Positions 34,169-43,617 of a stretch of 64,000 nucleotides of DNA are shown here, piece after piece. The stretch's first letter is position 1. The number at the start of each line of letters is the position of its first letter. Source of the DNA: an uncultured Bacteroidota bacterium. GTDB lineage: Bacteria > Bacteroidota > Bacteroidia > Bacteroidales > P3. Below the pieces are notes generated by a model that was not told the DNA's origin, searched no databases, and saw nothing but the letters and a program-made list of their open reading frames with translations. Position numbers and translations under genes: made by a program. The stretch covers positions 1 through 64,000 of the forward strand of contig CACYSB010000009.1 of the NCBI GenBank assembly GCA_902777005.1, written 5' to 3'.

Positions 34169-36772
34169 ATGGGTAAGAAAGTATCATTTGCAGTCATCCT
34201 CGCTATGGCGGTGCTGGGCGCGAAGGCTCAGGATTCTGTTTTCAGCTACAGCTATCAGGGAAACACGCTGTACTACATCATCGACTCGGCGGGCGACGCC
34301 GTGGTGGTGCCGCCGCTGTGGCCGGACTACGACGAGCCGAATGATGCCACCTGGACTGGCTATACCGAGCCGTCGGGGGCCGTCGCGGTGCCCGACTCGG
34401 TGCCCTTCGGCGGCACGATGCACGCCGTCATCGAAGTGGGCCACGACGCCTTTTACAACTGCGAGCTGGTGACATCGATCACGCTGCCCACCGCGGTCAC
34501 AGCCTTCGGCGAGTATGCTTTCGCCAAGTGCTGCAGCCTGACCTCCTTCACTGTCCCCGAGGGCGTCACCGAAATCCCATACGCCTGCTTCTGGAACAAC
34601 AACCTGCTGGCATCGGTCAACCTCCCCGCAGGGATTACCCTTATCGATAGCTATGCTTTCTCCGGCTGCTCCGCCCTCCAGACCATCAACTTCCCCGACA
34701 GCCTGCGCACCATCGGCTGGTACGCCTTCGCCAGGTGCGCTGGCCCCAATTTGGTGAGCCTTCCCACCGGTCTAACCACCCTCAGTGACTATGCTTTCTA
34801 TCGTTGCGACTCGCTCACGAGGGTGAACATCCCCGGCAGCGTAGGCACCATACGCAGCTGGGCTTTCGCCGAATGCAACAACCTTCAGTTCGTACAGCTT
34901 GGCGAGGGAGTGGACACCATTGGCTTCTGCTCCTTCCGTCAATGCGGTAACCTGCGCTACATCAACTACCCCTCCACGCTGACGGTAATCGACAGCTTCG
35001 CCTTCCAGTACGACAGCTTGCTGGGTTCCACCCTCAACCTGCCCGAGGGCTTCACCACGATGGGCATAGTGGCTTACGGCGACAACCAAAACCTCATCAC
35101 CGTCTCCTTGCCGGGAACGATGATGGAGATTCCCGACGAAGTGTTCTGGGGCTGCACCAATCTCTCCAAAGTAACCCTCGGCGAGGGCATTGCGACGATT
35201 GGCGACAAGGTATTTGTCAATTGCCCGAGCCTGCACAGCCTGACGTTCCCTGCGTCTCTCGACAGCATTGGTGACAGTGTATTCCTCGGCAACACGAGGA
35301 TTGACACCCTAGTGTTCCACTGCAGTATGCCGCCCGCTGTACCCAACAGCGATAGCATCTTCAACGACTACCACACCATCCTCGTCGTCCCCAATAGCTC
35401 GGCGGCGGCCTACCGCGCCCACTCCTACTGGGGCCGCTTCATGAACATCACCGAGATTTTCCCCTACACTCATCAGGGCACTACCCTATATTATATCGTC
35501 GACGCTGATGGCAACGCTTCCGTGGTGCCGCCGTTGTACCCCGTCGGCGTCTCCAGTTCCGTCAGCGACGCCAACGTCGACGCCTGGGAGGGCTACACCA
35601 AGCCCGTGGGAGCCGTCACGGTGCCCGACTCAGTGCCCTACCTTGGCACGATGTATGCCGTCACCGCTGTGGCCGATCAAACCTTCAGGCGGTGCGGCGA
35701 GATCATCTCCGTGGTACTGCCGTCATCGGTGGGTGTCATTGGCTCCTTTGCCTTCTATATGTGCAGCGCCTTGCAGTCGGTCAACATCCCCGACGGCGTG
35801 AGCCGCATCAAATACGGCTGCTTCGCTGGCTGCTACGCAATGCAGTCGTTCGACATCCCCGCCAGTGTGAGCGTCATTGAGCAGTTCGGCTTCCTCGGTT
35901 GCATCAACATGCAGACGTTGACCCTCCACCAGGGACTCGACACCATCGGCAGGCGCGCCTTCTGCCGTTGCCTCGCTCTTGAGCACATCACCCTTCCCGA
36001 AGGCTTGCGCTATCTTGACCATCAGGCCTTTGAGCAGGACACCAACCTGCGCCGCATCGACCTGCCCCCGTCGCTCGAAGTGATAGGGGTCGACGCCTTC
36101 CGCGGCGACCTGCACCTCGACAGCGTCATCTTCCCCGAAGGGCTGACCTACCTCGGCTCCGGTGTCCTGATGGAATGCTCCAACCTCACCTATGTGCATC
36201 TGCCTGAGAACCTGGAGGAGATGCAGCCAATACTGCTCTATGGCACCGGCCTCGAGACCTTCGCCGTGCCGCCGCACGTGCATACCATCGGGTATGAGGT
36301 CTTCGCCGAATGCCCCCGCCTGCACAAAGTCACCCTGCCCGCCAGCGTCACCACCCTGGGTTGGAGCCTCTTCGACAACTCGCCGCTCGACACCCTTGTG
36401 CTCGAGTGCGCCGTGCCGCCCACGCTCGTCGAGTATCGTGGCAACGGCACCTTCAGCGAGTACACCGCCACCCTCATCGTTCCCTGCGGCTCCGCCGACG
36501 CCTACCGCGCCGACTCCGTCTGGAGCCAGTTCATCAATATCATCGAGGACTGCAACGGCATCGATGACATGGAGGTTATGGGTTATAGGTTATGGGTTAT
36601 GGACGGCCGCATCGTGGTCGAAGGTGCCGACAACGAGACCGTGCAGGTCTTCGACATAGTCGGTCGTCTCACTCAAACATTCAAACACTCTAGCAATAAA
36701 ACAATACCCTCCGGCGTTTATCTGGTTAAAGTCGGTGACCGTCCGGCACAGAAAGTTGTTGTTATAAAATGA
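34169..36772 (+). CDS. BspA-like leucine-rich repeat protein with internally duplicated module and T9SS-type tail
   Basis: 867 residues from the ATG at 34169. Signal peptide MGKKVSFAVILAMAVLGAKA. It contains two tandem copies of the whole module seen once in the 25890 gene. Copy one starts SVFSYSYQGNTLYYIIDSAG near residue 22. Copy two starts FPYTHQGTTLYYIVDADG near residue 431 and again has the GAVTVPDSVPYLGTM lead-in. Each is followed by LRR_5 repeats with AFxxC cores. The C-terminal tail (VQVFDIVGRLTQTF, GVYLVKVGDRPAQKVVVIK) is T9SS-type and is joined by the 7-base tract at 36572-36604. Likely a surface adhesin; ligand unknown. It has its own promoter. Confidence 0.9.
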   Translation: MGKKVSFAVILAMAVLGAKAQDSVFSYSYQGNTLYYIIDSAGDAVVVPPLWPDYDEPNDATWTGYTEPSGAVAVPDSVPFGGTMHAVIEVGHDAFYNCELVTSITLPTAVTAFGEYAFAKCCSLTSFTVPEGVTEIPYACFWNNNLLASVNLPAGITLIDSYAFSGCSALQTINFPDSLRTIGWYAFARCAGPNLVSLPTGLTTLSDYAFYRCDSLTRVNIPGSVGTIRSWAFAECNNLQFVQLGEGVDTIGFCSFRQCGNLRYINYPSTLTVIDSFAFQYDSLLGSTLNLPEGFTTMGIVAYGDNQNLITVSLPGTMMEIPDEVFWGCTNLSKVTLGEGIATIGDKVFVNCPSLHSLTFPASLDSIGDSVFLGNTRIDTLVFHCSMPPAVPNSDSIFNDYHTILVVPNSSAAAYRAHSYWGRFMNITEIFPYTHQGTTLYYIVDADGNASVVPPLYPVGVSSSVSDANVDAWEGYTKPVGAVTVPDSVPYLGTMYAVTAVADQTFRRCGEIISVVLPSSVGVIGSFAFYMCSALQSVNIPDGVSRIKYGCFAGCYAMQSFDIPASVSVIEQFGFLGCINMQTLTLHQGLDTIGRRAFCRCLALEHITLPEGLRYLDHQAFEQDTNLRRIDLPPSLEVIGVDAFRGDLHLDSVIFPEGLTYLGSGVLMECSNLTYVHLPENLEEMQPILLYGTGLETFAVPPHVHTIGYEVFAECPRLHKVTLPASVTTLGWSLFDNSPLDTLVLECAVPPTLVEYRGNGTFSEYTATLIVPCGSADAYRADSVWSQFINIIEDCNGIDDMEVMGYRLWVMDGRIVVEGADNETVQVFDIVGRLTQTFKHSSNKTIPSGVYLVKVGDRPAQKVVVIK
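36572..36604 (+). repeat. 7-base tandem tract inside the second BspA-like gene
   Basis: GGTTATG, GGTTATA, GGTTATG, GGTTATG in frame (MGYRLWVMD). The tract and the next bases (GACGGCCGCATCGTGGTCGA) are identical to those at 27618, pointing to a recent copy of tract plus tail. Confidence 0.85.
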
Positions 36773-36838
36773 ACGTCAAATTCCGTATATCCAAATTTAG
36801 GCACCAGAGATGGTGGCTAGGCAACAAGAAGCAGAGAA

Positions 36839-39439
36839 ATGCAAGAGCGGCAATTTGACCCATGGCAGCAGGAAGCCATTGAGATCAGGGGCGGGCGGCA
36901 TCTGGTGCTGGCGCCGCCGGGGTGCGGGAAGACGGACATCCTGACTGAGCGCGTGGTGCATGCCCACGAGCAAGGAGTGGAGTACAAGGATATGCTGTGC
37001 CTGACCTTCACCAACCGCGCCGCCAAGGGGATGGCGCAGCGCATCGCCGACCGCACCGGCAATCCCGTGCCAGACGACCTCTATGTGGGCAACATACACC
37101 GCTACTGCTCGCAGATGCTCTTCAACCTCGGCTTGGTGAACCACAACAGTGCCATCATAGACGAAGGCGACGTGGACAGCATCATACAGGAGGAACTCTG
37201 CAAACGCCTCGACATCAAGAGCCGCAGCACGGAGCTTATGCGCTATCAGCACGCCCTTTGGCAGCTGACACTTGGAATGCGCGGAGAAGTAATACTCCAC
37301 AACGAACTGCTGCACACCGGCGCCATGGCGAAACTCTGCGACGTGCTGGGACGCCCATTCGACGAAGACTCGCTGACCGACATCTACAACGACATTGACC
37401 AACTGACGGCACGCTACAGCATACTCTACGAACTGCCTGCCGCCAACACCATGCTGCTGGCAAAAGCCTACCAGCAATACAAGGCCGACAACGACCTGCT
37501 CGACTATGACGACCTGCTGGTGCTGGCCTATCAGCATCTATCCACAGCTGCGGAATGCCAGCATTATAGCTGGATAGAAGTAGACGAAGTGCAGGATCTC
37601 AACGCGCTGCAATTCGCCCTTATAGACCTGCTGGCTACCGACGACGCCACCATTGTCTACCTCGGTGACGAGCAACAGGCAATCTTCTCGTTCATCGGAG
37701 CCAAGCTGGAGACCCTCGAAGCCTTGAAGCAACGCTGCACAGGCAATATACACTATCTGCACACCAACTACCGCTCGCCGAAGTATCTGCTCGACCTGCA
37801 GAACGACTTTGCCGTGCATAATCTCGGCATACGGCGCGAACTGCTGCCGACAACCGACAACAACACCGAGAGACAGCCAGCAGACGTCTGTCTGCTCAAC
37901 GTAGGCGACGCACAACTGGAAAGCTACTACGCGGCACGCTTTGCCAAGCGCTACGGCGACCTGAACCCGGACGGCCGCGTGGCAATATTGGTGAGCACCA
38001 ACCGCGAGGCCGACGAGGTTAGCGACGCCATGACGGCGCAAAGCATAGAGCACTTCAAGATAAGCGGCACCGACCTCTTCTCGCAACCCACCATAAGGCT
38101 TCTTTTGGCGCACCTGAGCGTGCTGGCCGACGAGAGTGTCTTCATAGCATGGGCGCGCCTCTTCTGGGGCCTCAAAGTGACACCCACCTACACTGCTGCG
38201 CGTGCCTTGATGCGCGACCTGCGACGTGCTGCAATGCTTCCGACAGACTTCCTACTTTACCCCGGCAGCTCGTACCTGCAGGCATTCGTCCACGCCTACG
38301 ACACTGAGGAGCTCGTCATCTTCGACACCGAGACAACAGGCCTCGACACCCGCAACGACGACATCATACAGATTGCCGCCATCCGCGTGCGGCAGGGCAA
38401 AGTAGTAGGCAAGCCTTTCAACATAATTCTCGAGACAGCCAAAGAGCTGCCCGCCACCGTAGGCGGCCACCCCAACCCCATGCTTGAGGTCTACCGCACA
38501 AGCAAGCGCTATCCTCGCGCCGAAGGCCTGCAGATGTTCATGAACTATTGCAAAGGCAAAGTCCTCGTGGGCCACAACGTGGAATACGACTACCAGATAC
38601 TGCGCAACAACCTGCTGCGTGAGGCAGGACAGGTAAAGCTCGAAGAGCTCTGCCCCAGATACTTCGACACACTGAAGTACATACGCCTCGTGCGGCCGCG
38701 CCTGCGCCACTACAAGCTCGGCCACCTGCTTGAGGTGCTGCATCTCGAAGGGCAGAACAGTCACCAGGCCGACGACGACATCATGGCGACACTCTCGCTG
38801 CTCAATTTCTGCCACCTCAACGCCACGCAGATTGTCGCCAAACAGACACTCTTCATGGAGAGCCACCGCAAGCAGATAGAAAAGTTCCGCGAACGCTACG
38901 CCGACGTCTATCGGCATGCCCTTGGCCGTATGCACGACGAGGGCAGCGGCATAATCGAGGAGATGTCCTATTTCTACGACAGGCTCGGCGAGAGGGTGGA
39001 CAAATGGGAGCACCTGCTGCACTACATAGACGCCGATGTTGTACGTCCCGACCTCTACCCCACCCTGCGCCTGCAACTCGACCGCTACACCACCGACCTA
39101 TGCACCAGCAAGGAGGCCGACATGTGCGGCAGCTCGCTGCAGGAGCGCTACATCATATCCACCGTGCATAAAGCCAAAGGCCTGGAATTCGACACCGTGA
39201 TAGTATACCACGCCATCGACGGCTGCTATCCGGGTGCCCACAGTTGGACCGAGAAGCAGATACAGGAGGATGCCCGACGCCTCTTCGTGGCCCTCTCGCG
39301 CTCGCGCAAGCACCTCTGCGTCATATACGACGAGTACTACGGGCGCTCAACACATGCCCTCAGCCCCTTCCTTGAGAAAGTCAAGAGCCACTTCACCCTG
39401 TACCGACGCAGCAGCAACGGCAAAATAAGCGAATATTGA
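36839..39439 (+). CDS. UvrD/Rep-type helicase with inserted DEDDh 3'-5' exonuclease domain
   Basis: 866 residues, cytoplasmic. SF1 motifs occur in order: Walker A APPGCGKTDIL (near residue 25), Ia TFTNRAAKGM, II WIEVDEVQDL, III YLGDEQQAIFSF, IV LHTNYRSP, V STVHKAKGLEFDTVIVYHA (near 775), VI LFVALSRSRKHLCV. Between IV and V, about residues 490-660, lies a DnaQ-like exonuclease: VIFDTETTGLDTRNDD (Exo I), VGHNVEYDYQIL (Exo II) and HQADDDIMATLSLL (Exo III, DEDDh). The protein should unwind DNA and trim 3' ends, so repair or processing is likely. It stands between the surface-protein island and the sigma factor, with no operon partner that explains it. Confidence 0.92.
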   Translation: MQERQFDPWQQEAIEIRGGRHLVLAPPGCGKTDILTERVVHAHEQGVEYKDMLCLTFTNRAAKGMAQRIADRTGNPVPDDLYVGNIHRYCSQMLFNLGLVNHNSAIIDEGDVDSIIQEELCKRLDIKSRSTELMRYQHALWQLTLGMRGEVILHNELLHTGAMAKLCDVLGRPFDEDSLTDIYNDIDQLTARYSILYELPAANTMLLAKAYQQYKADNDLLDYDDLLVLAYQHLSTAAECQHYSWIEVDEVQDLNALQFALIDLLATDDATIVYLGDEQQAIFSFIGAKLETLEALKQRCTGNIHYLHTNYRSPKYLLDLQNDFAVHNLGIRRELLPTTDNNTERQPADVCLLNVGDAQLESYYAARFAKRYGDLNPDGRVAILVSTNREADEVSDAMTAQSIEHFKISGTDLFSQPTIRLLLAHLSVLADESVFIAWARLFWGLKVTPTYTAARALMRDLRRAAMLPTDFLLYPGSSYLQAFVHAYDTEELVIFDTETTGLDTRNDDIIQIAAIRVRQGKVVGKPFNIILETAKELPATVGGHPNPMLEVYRTSKRYPRAEGLQMFMNYCKGKVLVGHNVEYDYQILRNNLLREAGQVKLEELCPRYFDTLKYIRLVRPRLRHYKLGHLLEVLHLEGQNSHQADDDIMATLSLLNFCHLNATQIVAKQTLFMESHRKQIEKFRERYADVYRHALGRMHDEGSGIIEEMSYFYDRLGERVDKWEHLLHYIDADVVRPDLYPTLRLQLDRYTTDLCTSKEADMCGSSLQERYIISTVHKAKGLEFDTVIVYHAIDGCYPGAHSWTEKQIQEDARRLFVALSRSRKHLCVIYDEYYGRSTHALSPFLEKVKSHFTLYRRSSNGKISEY

Positions 39440-39475
39440 TTTTACTTCCTGCCGGTTAGAGCGTATAATAGGCAA

Positions 39476-40012
39476 ATGAACAGCTCAACGGACATAGAAC
39501 TGATGCAGCAGCTGCGTGGCGGCAGCGAGTCAGCCCTGCGCCAACTCATCGAGCGTCACCGCGAACGCCTCTACCGTCTGGCCTACCACCTGTTGAATGA
39601 CCGTGACGCCGCCAGCGATGCTGTGCAGGAGACCTTCATACGCCTGTGGAAACACTCGAGGCGTTACGACCAGAGCAAAAGCCTGTCCACATGGCTCTGT
39701 ACCATCTGCGCCCGGCGCTGCTACGACGAGCTGCGCCGTAGGTACCGACACTTCTCACTCATCACCACCCTGCACACTGAAGCAGTAAATCCCGACGACA
39801 TGGCCGCCGACGAGCTCCTCAACCTGCTGCAACAAGCCGTCGCCTCACTTCCACCCAAACAACGTATAGTCTACCAACTGCGCGAAATAGAAGGCCTCAG
39901 CGCCGACGAGGTAGCCGTAGTCACCCGCATGAGCGCCGACAATGTGAAAGCCAACCTATACGTGGCACGCACCGCCGTCCGCGAAAAACTGAAGCAATAT
40001 GGAATACAATGA
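39476..40012 (+). CDS. ECF-type RNA polymerase sigma factor
   Basis: 178 residues. Sigma region 2 is clear (LIERHRERLYRLAYHLLNDR, DAVQETFIRLWKHSRRYD, LSTWLCTICARRCYDELRRR). Region 4 is ADELLNLLQQAVASLPPKQR followed by LSADEVAVVTRMSADNVKAN, a helix-turn-helix for -35 binding. It directs polymerase to a small regulon, usually under control of a membrane anti-sigma factor. The next gene overlaps its 3' end by 14 bases and encodes a membrane protein, fitting that model. Its regulon cannot be read from this window. Confidence 0.94.
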   Translation: MNSSTDIELMQQLRGGSESALRQLIERHRERLYRLAYHLLNDRDAASDAVQETFIRLWKHSRRYDQSKSLSTWLCTICARRCYDELRRRYRHFSLITTLHTEAVNPDDMAADELLNLLQQAVASLPPKQRIVYQLREIEGLSADEVAVVTRMSADNVKANLYVARTAVREKLKQYGIQ

Positions 40013-40304
40013 ACTCATAGCAAAAATACAGCACCAGCCTGTCGACACCCCTGACACCGATGCCATCCTCGCCGGCATGCGCCGCAAAATGCACCGCAGC
40101 AGACAACGCCAGGCATTAGTGGCTGCAGCATGCCTGTTGCTGGCCATTGTACCGCTGGCATTACCCATAGCTGACACCACGCCCAAGCCCACCCTCGCCG
40201 AAACCGTCAGTGCGACACTCCCGTCCTCGCCCAACGACCTACCGGCACCCCTTTCAGGCTACAGAAACTCGCTTCGCAACCATCAAATACATACCGTAAT
40301 ATGA
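39999..40304 (+). CDS. Probable anti-sigma factor, small membrane protein
   Basis: 101 residues. A short N-terminal cytoplasmic part (MEYNELIAKIQHQPVDTPDT, AILAGMRRKMHRSRQ) precedes one membrane helix (ALVAAACLLLAIVPLALPI) and a Pro/Ser-rich outer tail. It overlaps the sigma gene by 14 bases and the next lipoprotein gene by four (ATGA), so translation is coupled. No ZAS zinc motif is present. The anti-sigma role is inferred from size, topology and overlap only. Confidence 0.65.
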   Translation: MEYNELIAKIQHQPVDTPDTDAILAGMRRKMHRSRQRQALVAAACLLLAIVPLALPIADTTPKPTLAETVSATLPSSPNDLPAPLSGYRNSLRNHQIHTVI

Positions 40305-41236
40305 AACGTCATTCCATCATCATCGCAGCGGCATCGCTGCTGCTGGCCTCGTGCGCCGCACACTATGTGGCCACCGACAGCGTGACACGCCAACTGGACG
40401 GCTCACGCAGCATTTTAACCTCACACAGCGACACCGCCCTCTTCAAAGGCTGGCAGGAAGATACCCTCGCCACACCGCTGCCCTTCGACTTCCGCAGCGA
40501 GAAAGACACCATGCGCTACTCCTACACCATAGATATTATCAACGGCGGATGGAGCGTGCAACACGACAGCATGCCGCGCCTGCTGCAACCCGAGGTGACC
40601 GTCGGCAAAAGCTTCCGCTGGTTCACCACCCGCTATAGCTACACAGCCCGTTTCCCGCAGCTCGACAGCCTGCCGGTGCCCATCTCCGACTACCTCACCG
40701 AAGACGAACAGCAGCTGCTCTTCTCCCACAGCGAGCTGCCCGCCGACTGGAACGGCAACGACCTCTACGGCATGCTCGACAATCTGAACACCAAGTATGT
40801 ACGGTGGTGGAGCCACTGTCTGTTCGAGAGAGAAATGGCAGCTTATGCCGCCGTCTGCGACAGCACGCAACGAGCTCTGCTGGACAAATACCACGACACC
40901 CTCTTAGTCCTCACCCTCGCCGAGCTGCCCAACGAATTCAAATCGGCAAGCAATGTATCCACTGCCTTCCCCGAGCTGGAATTCATCAACAGGATCAACA
41001 GTGTAGGCTTCGAGGCACTACAGAAGTCCCAAGACCTTTGGGAACTCAACAGGTGGGTGCTGTGGCGCATACAGCTGCCTGGCGGACGCATGTCGGAGCA
41101 CATGGTCAGCGCCGACCGCATGATCATGGGCGACTATGTGATTGAGGAGCACGCCAACGTCGTCAACTGGTGGGCCGTCATACTTACACTGCTTCCCATT
41201 GCCGGTATTGCAGCGCTGTTAGCGAAACGCCGGTAG
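40301..41236 (+). CDS. Lipoprotein with C-terminal membrane helix, unknown function
   Basis: 311 residues. Lipoprotein signal IIAAASLLLASC (Cys18) and, unusually, a C-terminal hydrophobic helix (WWAVILTLLPIAGIAALLAKRR) ending in basic residues. The soluble part between them (RYSYTIDIINGGWSVQHDSM, DYLTEDEQQLLFSH) is not recognised. Being lipidated at one end and membrane-inserted at the other suggests an inner-membrane protein with a periplasmic domain. It is coupled by a four-base overlap to the probable anti-sigma gene, so it may be the signal receptor or a co-regulator of the sigma factor. Palindrome copy C starts directly after its stop. Confidence 0.7.
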   Translation: MKRHSIIIAAASLLLASCAAHYVATDSVTRQLDGSRSILTSHSDTALFKGWQEDTLATPLPFDFRSEKDTMRYSYTIDIINGGWSVQHDSMPRLLQPEVTVGKSFRWFTTRYSYTARFPQLDSLPVPISDYLTEDEQQLLFSHSELPADWNGNDLYGMLDNLNTKYVRWWSHCLFEREMAAYAAVCDSTQRALLDKYHDTLLVLTLAELPNEFKSASNVSTAFPELEFINRINSVGFEALQKSQDLWELNRWVLWRIQLPGGRMSEHMVSADRMIMGDYVIEEHANVVNWWAVILTLLPIAGIAALLAKRR

Positions 41237-41237
41237 C

Positions 41238-41350
41238 GGACCGTATCCGCACCGTACCCTCTCCGACATCGGTCCGACATTCCTTCGAAAGAAAACCGTT
41301 AAACAGTCGGAGCGACTACGGAGCGGAGTCGGAGAGGCTCCGTAGCCGAC
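41238..41350. repeat. Dispersed palindromic repeat, copy C
   Basis: Left arm GGACCGTATCCGCACCGTAC and CCTCTCCGACATCGG; core AAAACCGTTAAACAGTCGG; right arm AGCGACTACGGAGCGGAGTC then GGAGAGGCTCCGTAGCC. It fills the junction between the convergent lipoprotein and pyridoxamine kinase genes. Its 46-base core and right arm (41292-41337) match copy B at 44 positions. Confidence 0.85.
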
Positions 41351-41388
41351 TGGCATTATACTAATACTTCTTGAGAATCGGCAGCGCA

Positions 41389-42234
41389 TCAAAGCAGGTG
41401 CAGACACTGCTCGATGGGGATGCCGAGGCGGATGTCATCCTGATGGCGGTTGCGGTCGATGAGGCGGCTGACGACGGTCATGGCCGTCTGGGTGCTCTGA
41501 CGCAGGGTTTCGCCGTTCATGAGGTGGCCGATGAGGACTGAGGAGAAGATGTCGCCGGTGCCAGGGAAGGTGAGCGGGATTTCGTCGTAGTCGAGGCGGA
41601 AATAGCGTCCCTCGTCGAGGTTCTGTGCGATGCCGGCGAGCTGGCTGTCACTGCGGCGGCCGATGACGCACGACTGGCCGTCGACCTTAGCGCTGGTGAT
41701 GACCACGGCTTTGGCGCCGAGGGCGGCCACAGCGTCGAGCATGCGGCAGGCCTCGTCCCACGTCATTCCCTCAGCCTTGAACGGGGTGCCGGTGAGGTAG
41801 CATGCCTCGGTGTAGTTGGGGAAGGTGAGGTCGGCGACGCTGACCATGTCGCGCATGAGCTCCACGTGGCGCTGGTCGAGGCCGTTGTATAGGCTGCCGC
41901 TGTCGGCCATCACGGGGTCGACGAAGACCGCCGTGCCTTCGTTGCGGAGGGTGCGGCAGTAGTCGGCCACCAGACGCGCCTGCTCGTCGCTGAACATGAA
42001 GCCTGTGCAAACGGCATCGAAACGGAAGCCGAGCTTCTGCCACACCGGCATAGTGTCGCGCATGTAGGAGGTGGTCTCCATGACGGAGAAATCGCGGTAG
42101 TCGAAGTTGTTGCTCACCAGGGCGGTGGGCAGGTTGTAGACGGCGTGGCCGTAGTAGGTGAGTATAGGCCACATGGCCACCATGCCCACGTGGCTGTGGC
42201 CGACGACGTCGTTGATAAGCAGTATTTGCTTCAT
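41389..42234 (-). CDS. pdxK: Pyridoxamine/pyridoxal kinase (PfkB-like)
   Basis: 281 residues from the ATG at 42234 ([20 protein letters not shown]). The frame is open further upstream, but that part overlaps queF out of frame. Kinase signatures: [26 protein letters not shown], and the anion-hole and catalytic motif [17 protein letters not shown]. It phosphorylates vitamin B6 vitamers to make pyridoxal phosphate. Its start overlaps the queF stop by four bases (ATGA), so it is translationally coupled to the queuosine genes, a pairing I cannot explain functionally. Convergent copy C lies after its stop. Confidence 0.9.
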   Translation of the reverse strand: MKQILLINDVVGHSHVGMVAMWPILTYYGHAVYNLPTALVSNNFDYRDFSVMETTSYMRDTMPVWQKLGFRFDAVCTGFMFSDEQARLVADYCRTLRNEGTAVFVDPVMADSGSLYNGLDQRHVELMRDMVSVADLTFPNYTEACYLTGTPFKAEGMTWDEACRMLDAVAALGAKAVVITSAKVDGQSCVIGRRSDSQLAGIAQNLDEGRYFRLDYDEIPLTFPGTGDIFSSVLIGHLMNGETLRQSTQTAMTVVSRLIDRNRHQDDIRLGIPIEQCLHLL

Positions 42235-42685
42235 AGCTTGTAGTTGGTCATGCGGTGCTCGGCGAGGGCCTCGTATTTGGTGCCGGGGCGGCCGTAGTTG
42301 GCGAAGGGGTGTATGCTGATGCCTCCGCGTGGGACGAAGAGGCCGACGACCTCGATGTAGCGGGGGTCCATGAGCTTCACGAGGTCGTTCATGATGATGT
42401 TGACGCAGTCCTCGTGGAAGTCGCCGTGGTTGCGGAACGAGAAGAGGTAGAGCTTGAGGCTCTTGCTCTCCACCATCTGCACGTCGGGGATGTAGAGAAT
42501 CTTTATCTCGGCGAAGTCGGGCTGGCCGGTGATGGGGCACAGGGTGGTGAACTCGGGGCAGTTGAGCTGCACCCAGTAGTCGCGCTCGGGGTGGCGGTTC
42601 TCGAAGGTCTCCAGCACCTCTGGGGCGTAAGTGTCGGGGATATTACTCTTGTGGCCGAGGGCCTGCAGGTTGTCTTGTTCTCTGT

Positions 42686-42689
<4 letters not shown>
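42231..42689 (-). CDS. queF: NADPH-dependent 7-cyano-7-deazaguanine reductase
   Basis: 152 residues from [15 protein letters not shown]; the ATG at 42731 lies inside queE and is less likely. QueF reduces preQ0 to preQ1 in queuosine synthesis. Catalytic Cys lies in [14 protein letters not shown] and the NADPH-binding motif is [21 protein letters not shown]-terminal [16 protein letters not shown] is typical of the short, type I (YkvM-like) form. It overlaps queE by four bases and pdxK by four bases. Confidence 0.95.
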
Positions 42690-43275
<586 letters not shown>

Positions 43276-43276
<1 letters not shown>

Positions 43277-43611
43277 CACTCGTCCACTTCGTAGGTTGCG
43301 GTGTTGCCGGTGGTCTCCTGCACGTCGACGCGGTAGCAGCTGGGCACCTGCTGCTGGCACCAGCGGGCGATGTTCTCGGCCGTGGGGTTGCAGCCGATGA
43401 CGTCGTTAATGACCTGGTGGTCGAGGCGGTCGACAATCTGGCTCTTTATCTTCGAGAAGTCGACCACCATGCCGTTACGGTCAAGCTCGCGTGCGCGGCA
43501 GTGGATGGTAATCTGCCAGTTGTGGCCGTGGAGCTGGGTGCACTTGCTTGGGTAGTCGAGCTCCAGACGGTGGGCGCCGGAGACCTCTATATGTTTGGTT
43601 ACGTAGTACAT
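43276..43611 (-). CDS. queD: 6-carboxytetrahydropterin synthase
   Basis: 111 residues. QueD converts dihydroneopterin triphosphate to carboxy-tetrahydropterin. Zinc ligands and active-site residues are visible: SGAHRLEL (His), YPSKCTQLHGHNWQI with the catalytic-type Cys and HGH, MVVDFSKIK, and LDHQVINDV. Length is near the usual 115-120. It starts seven bases after the queC stop and is coupled to queE. Confidence 0.95.
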
Positions 43612-43617
43612 ATTCAG

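Noticed and set aside
42235..42540. N-terminal extension of pyridoxamine kinase to 383 residues
   Set aside because: The extra 102 residues are Arg/His/Pro-rich, overlap queF out of frame, and precede a normal kinase start at 42234.
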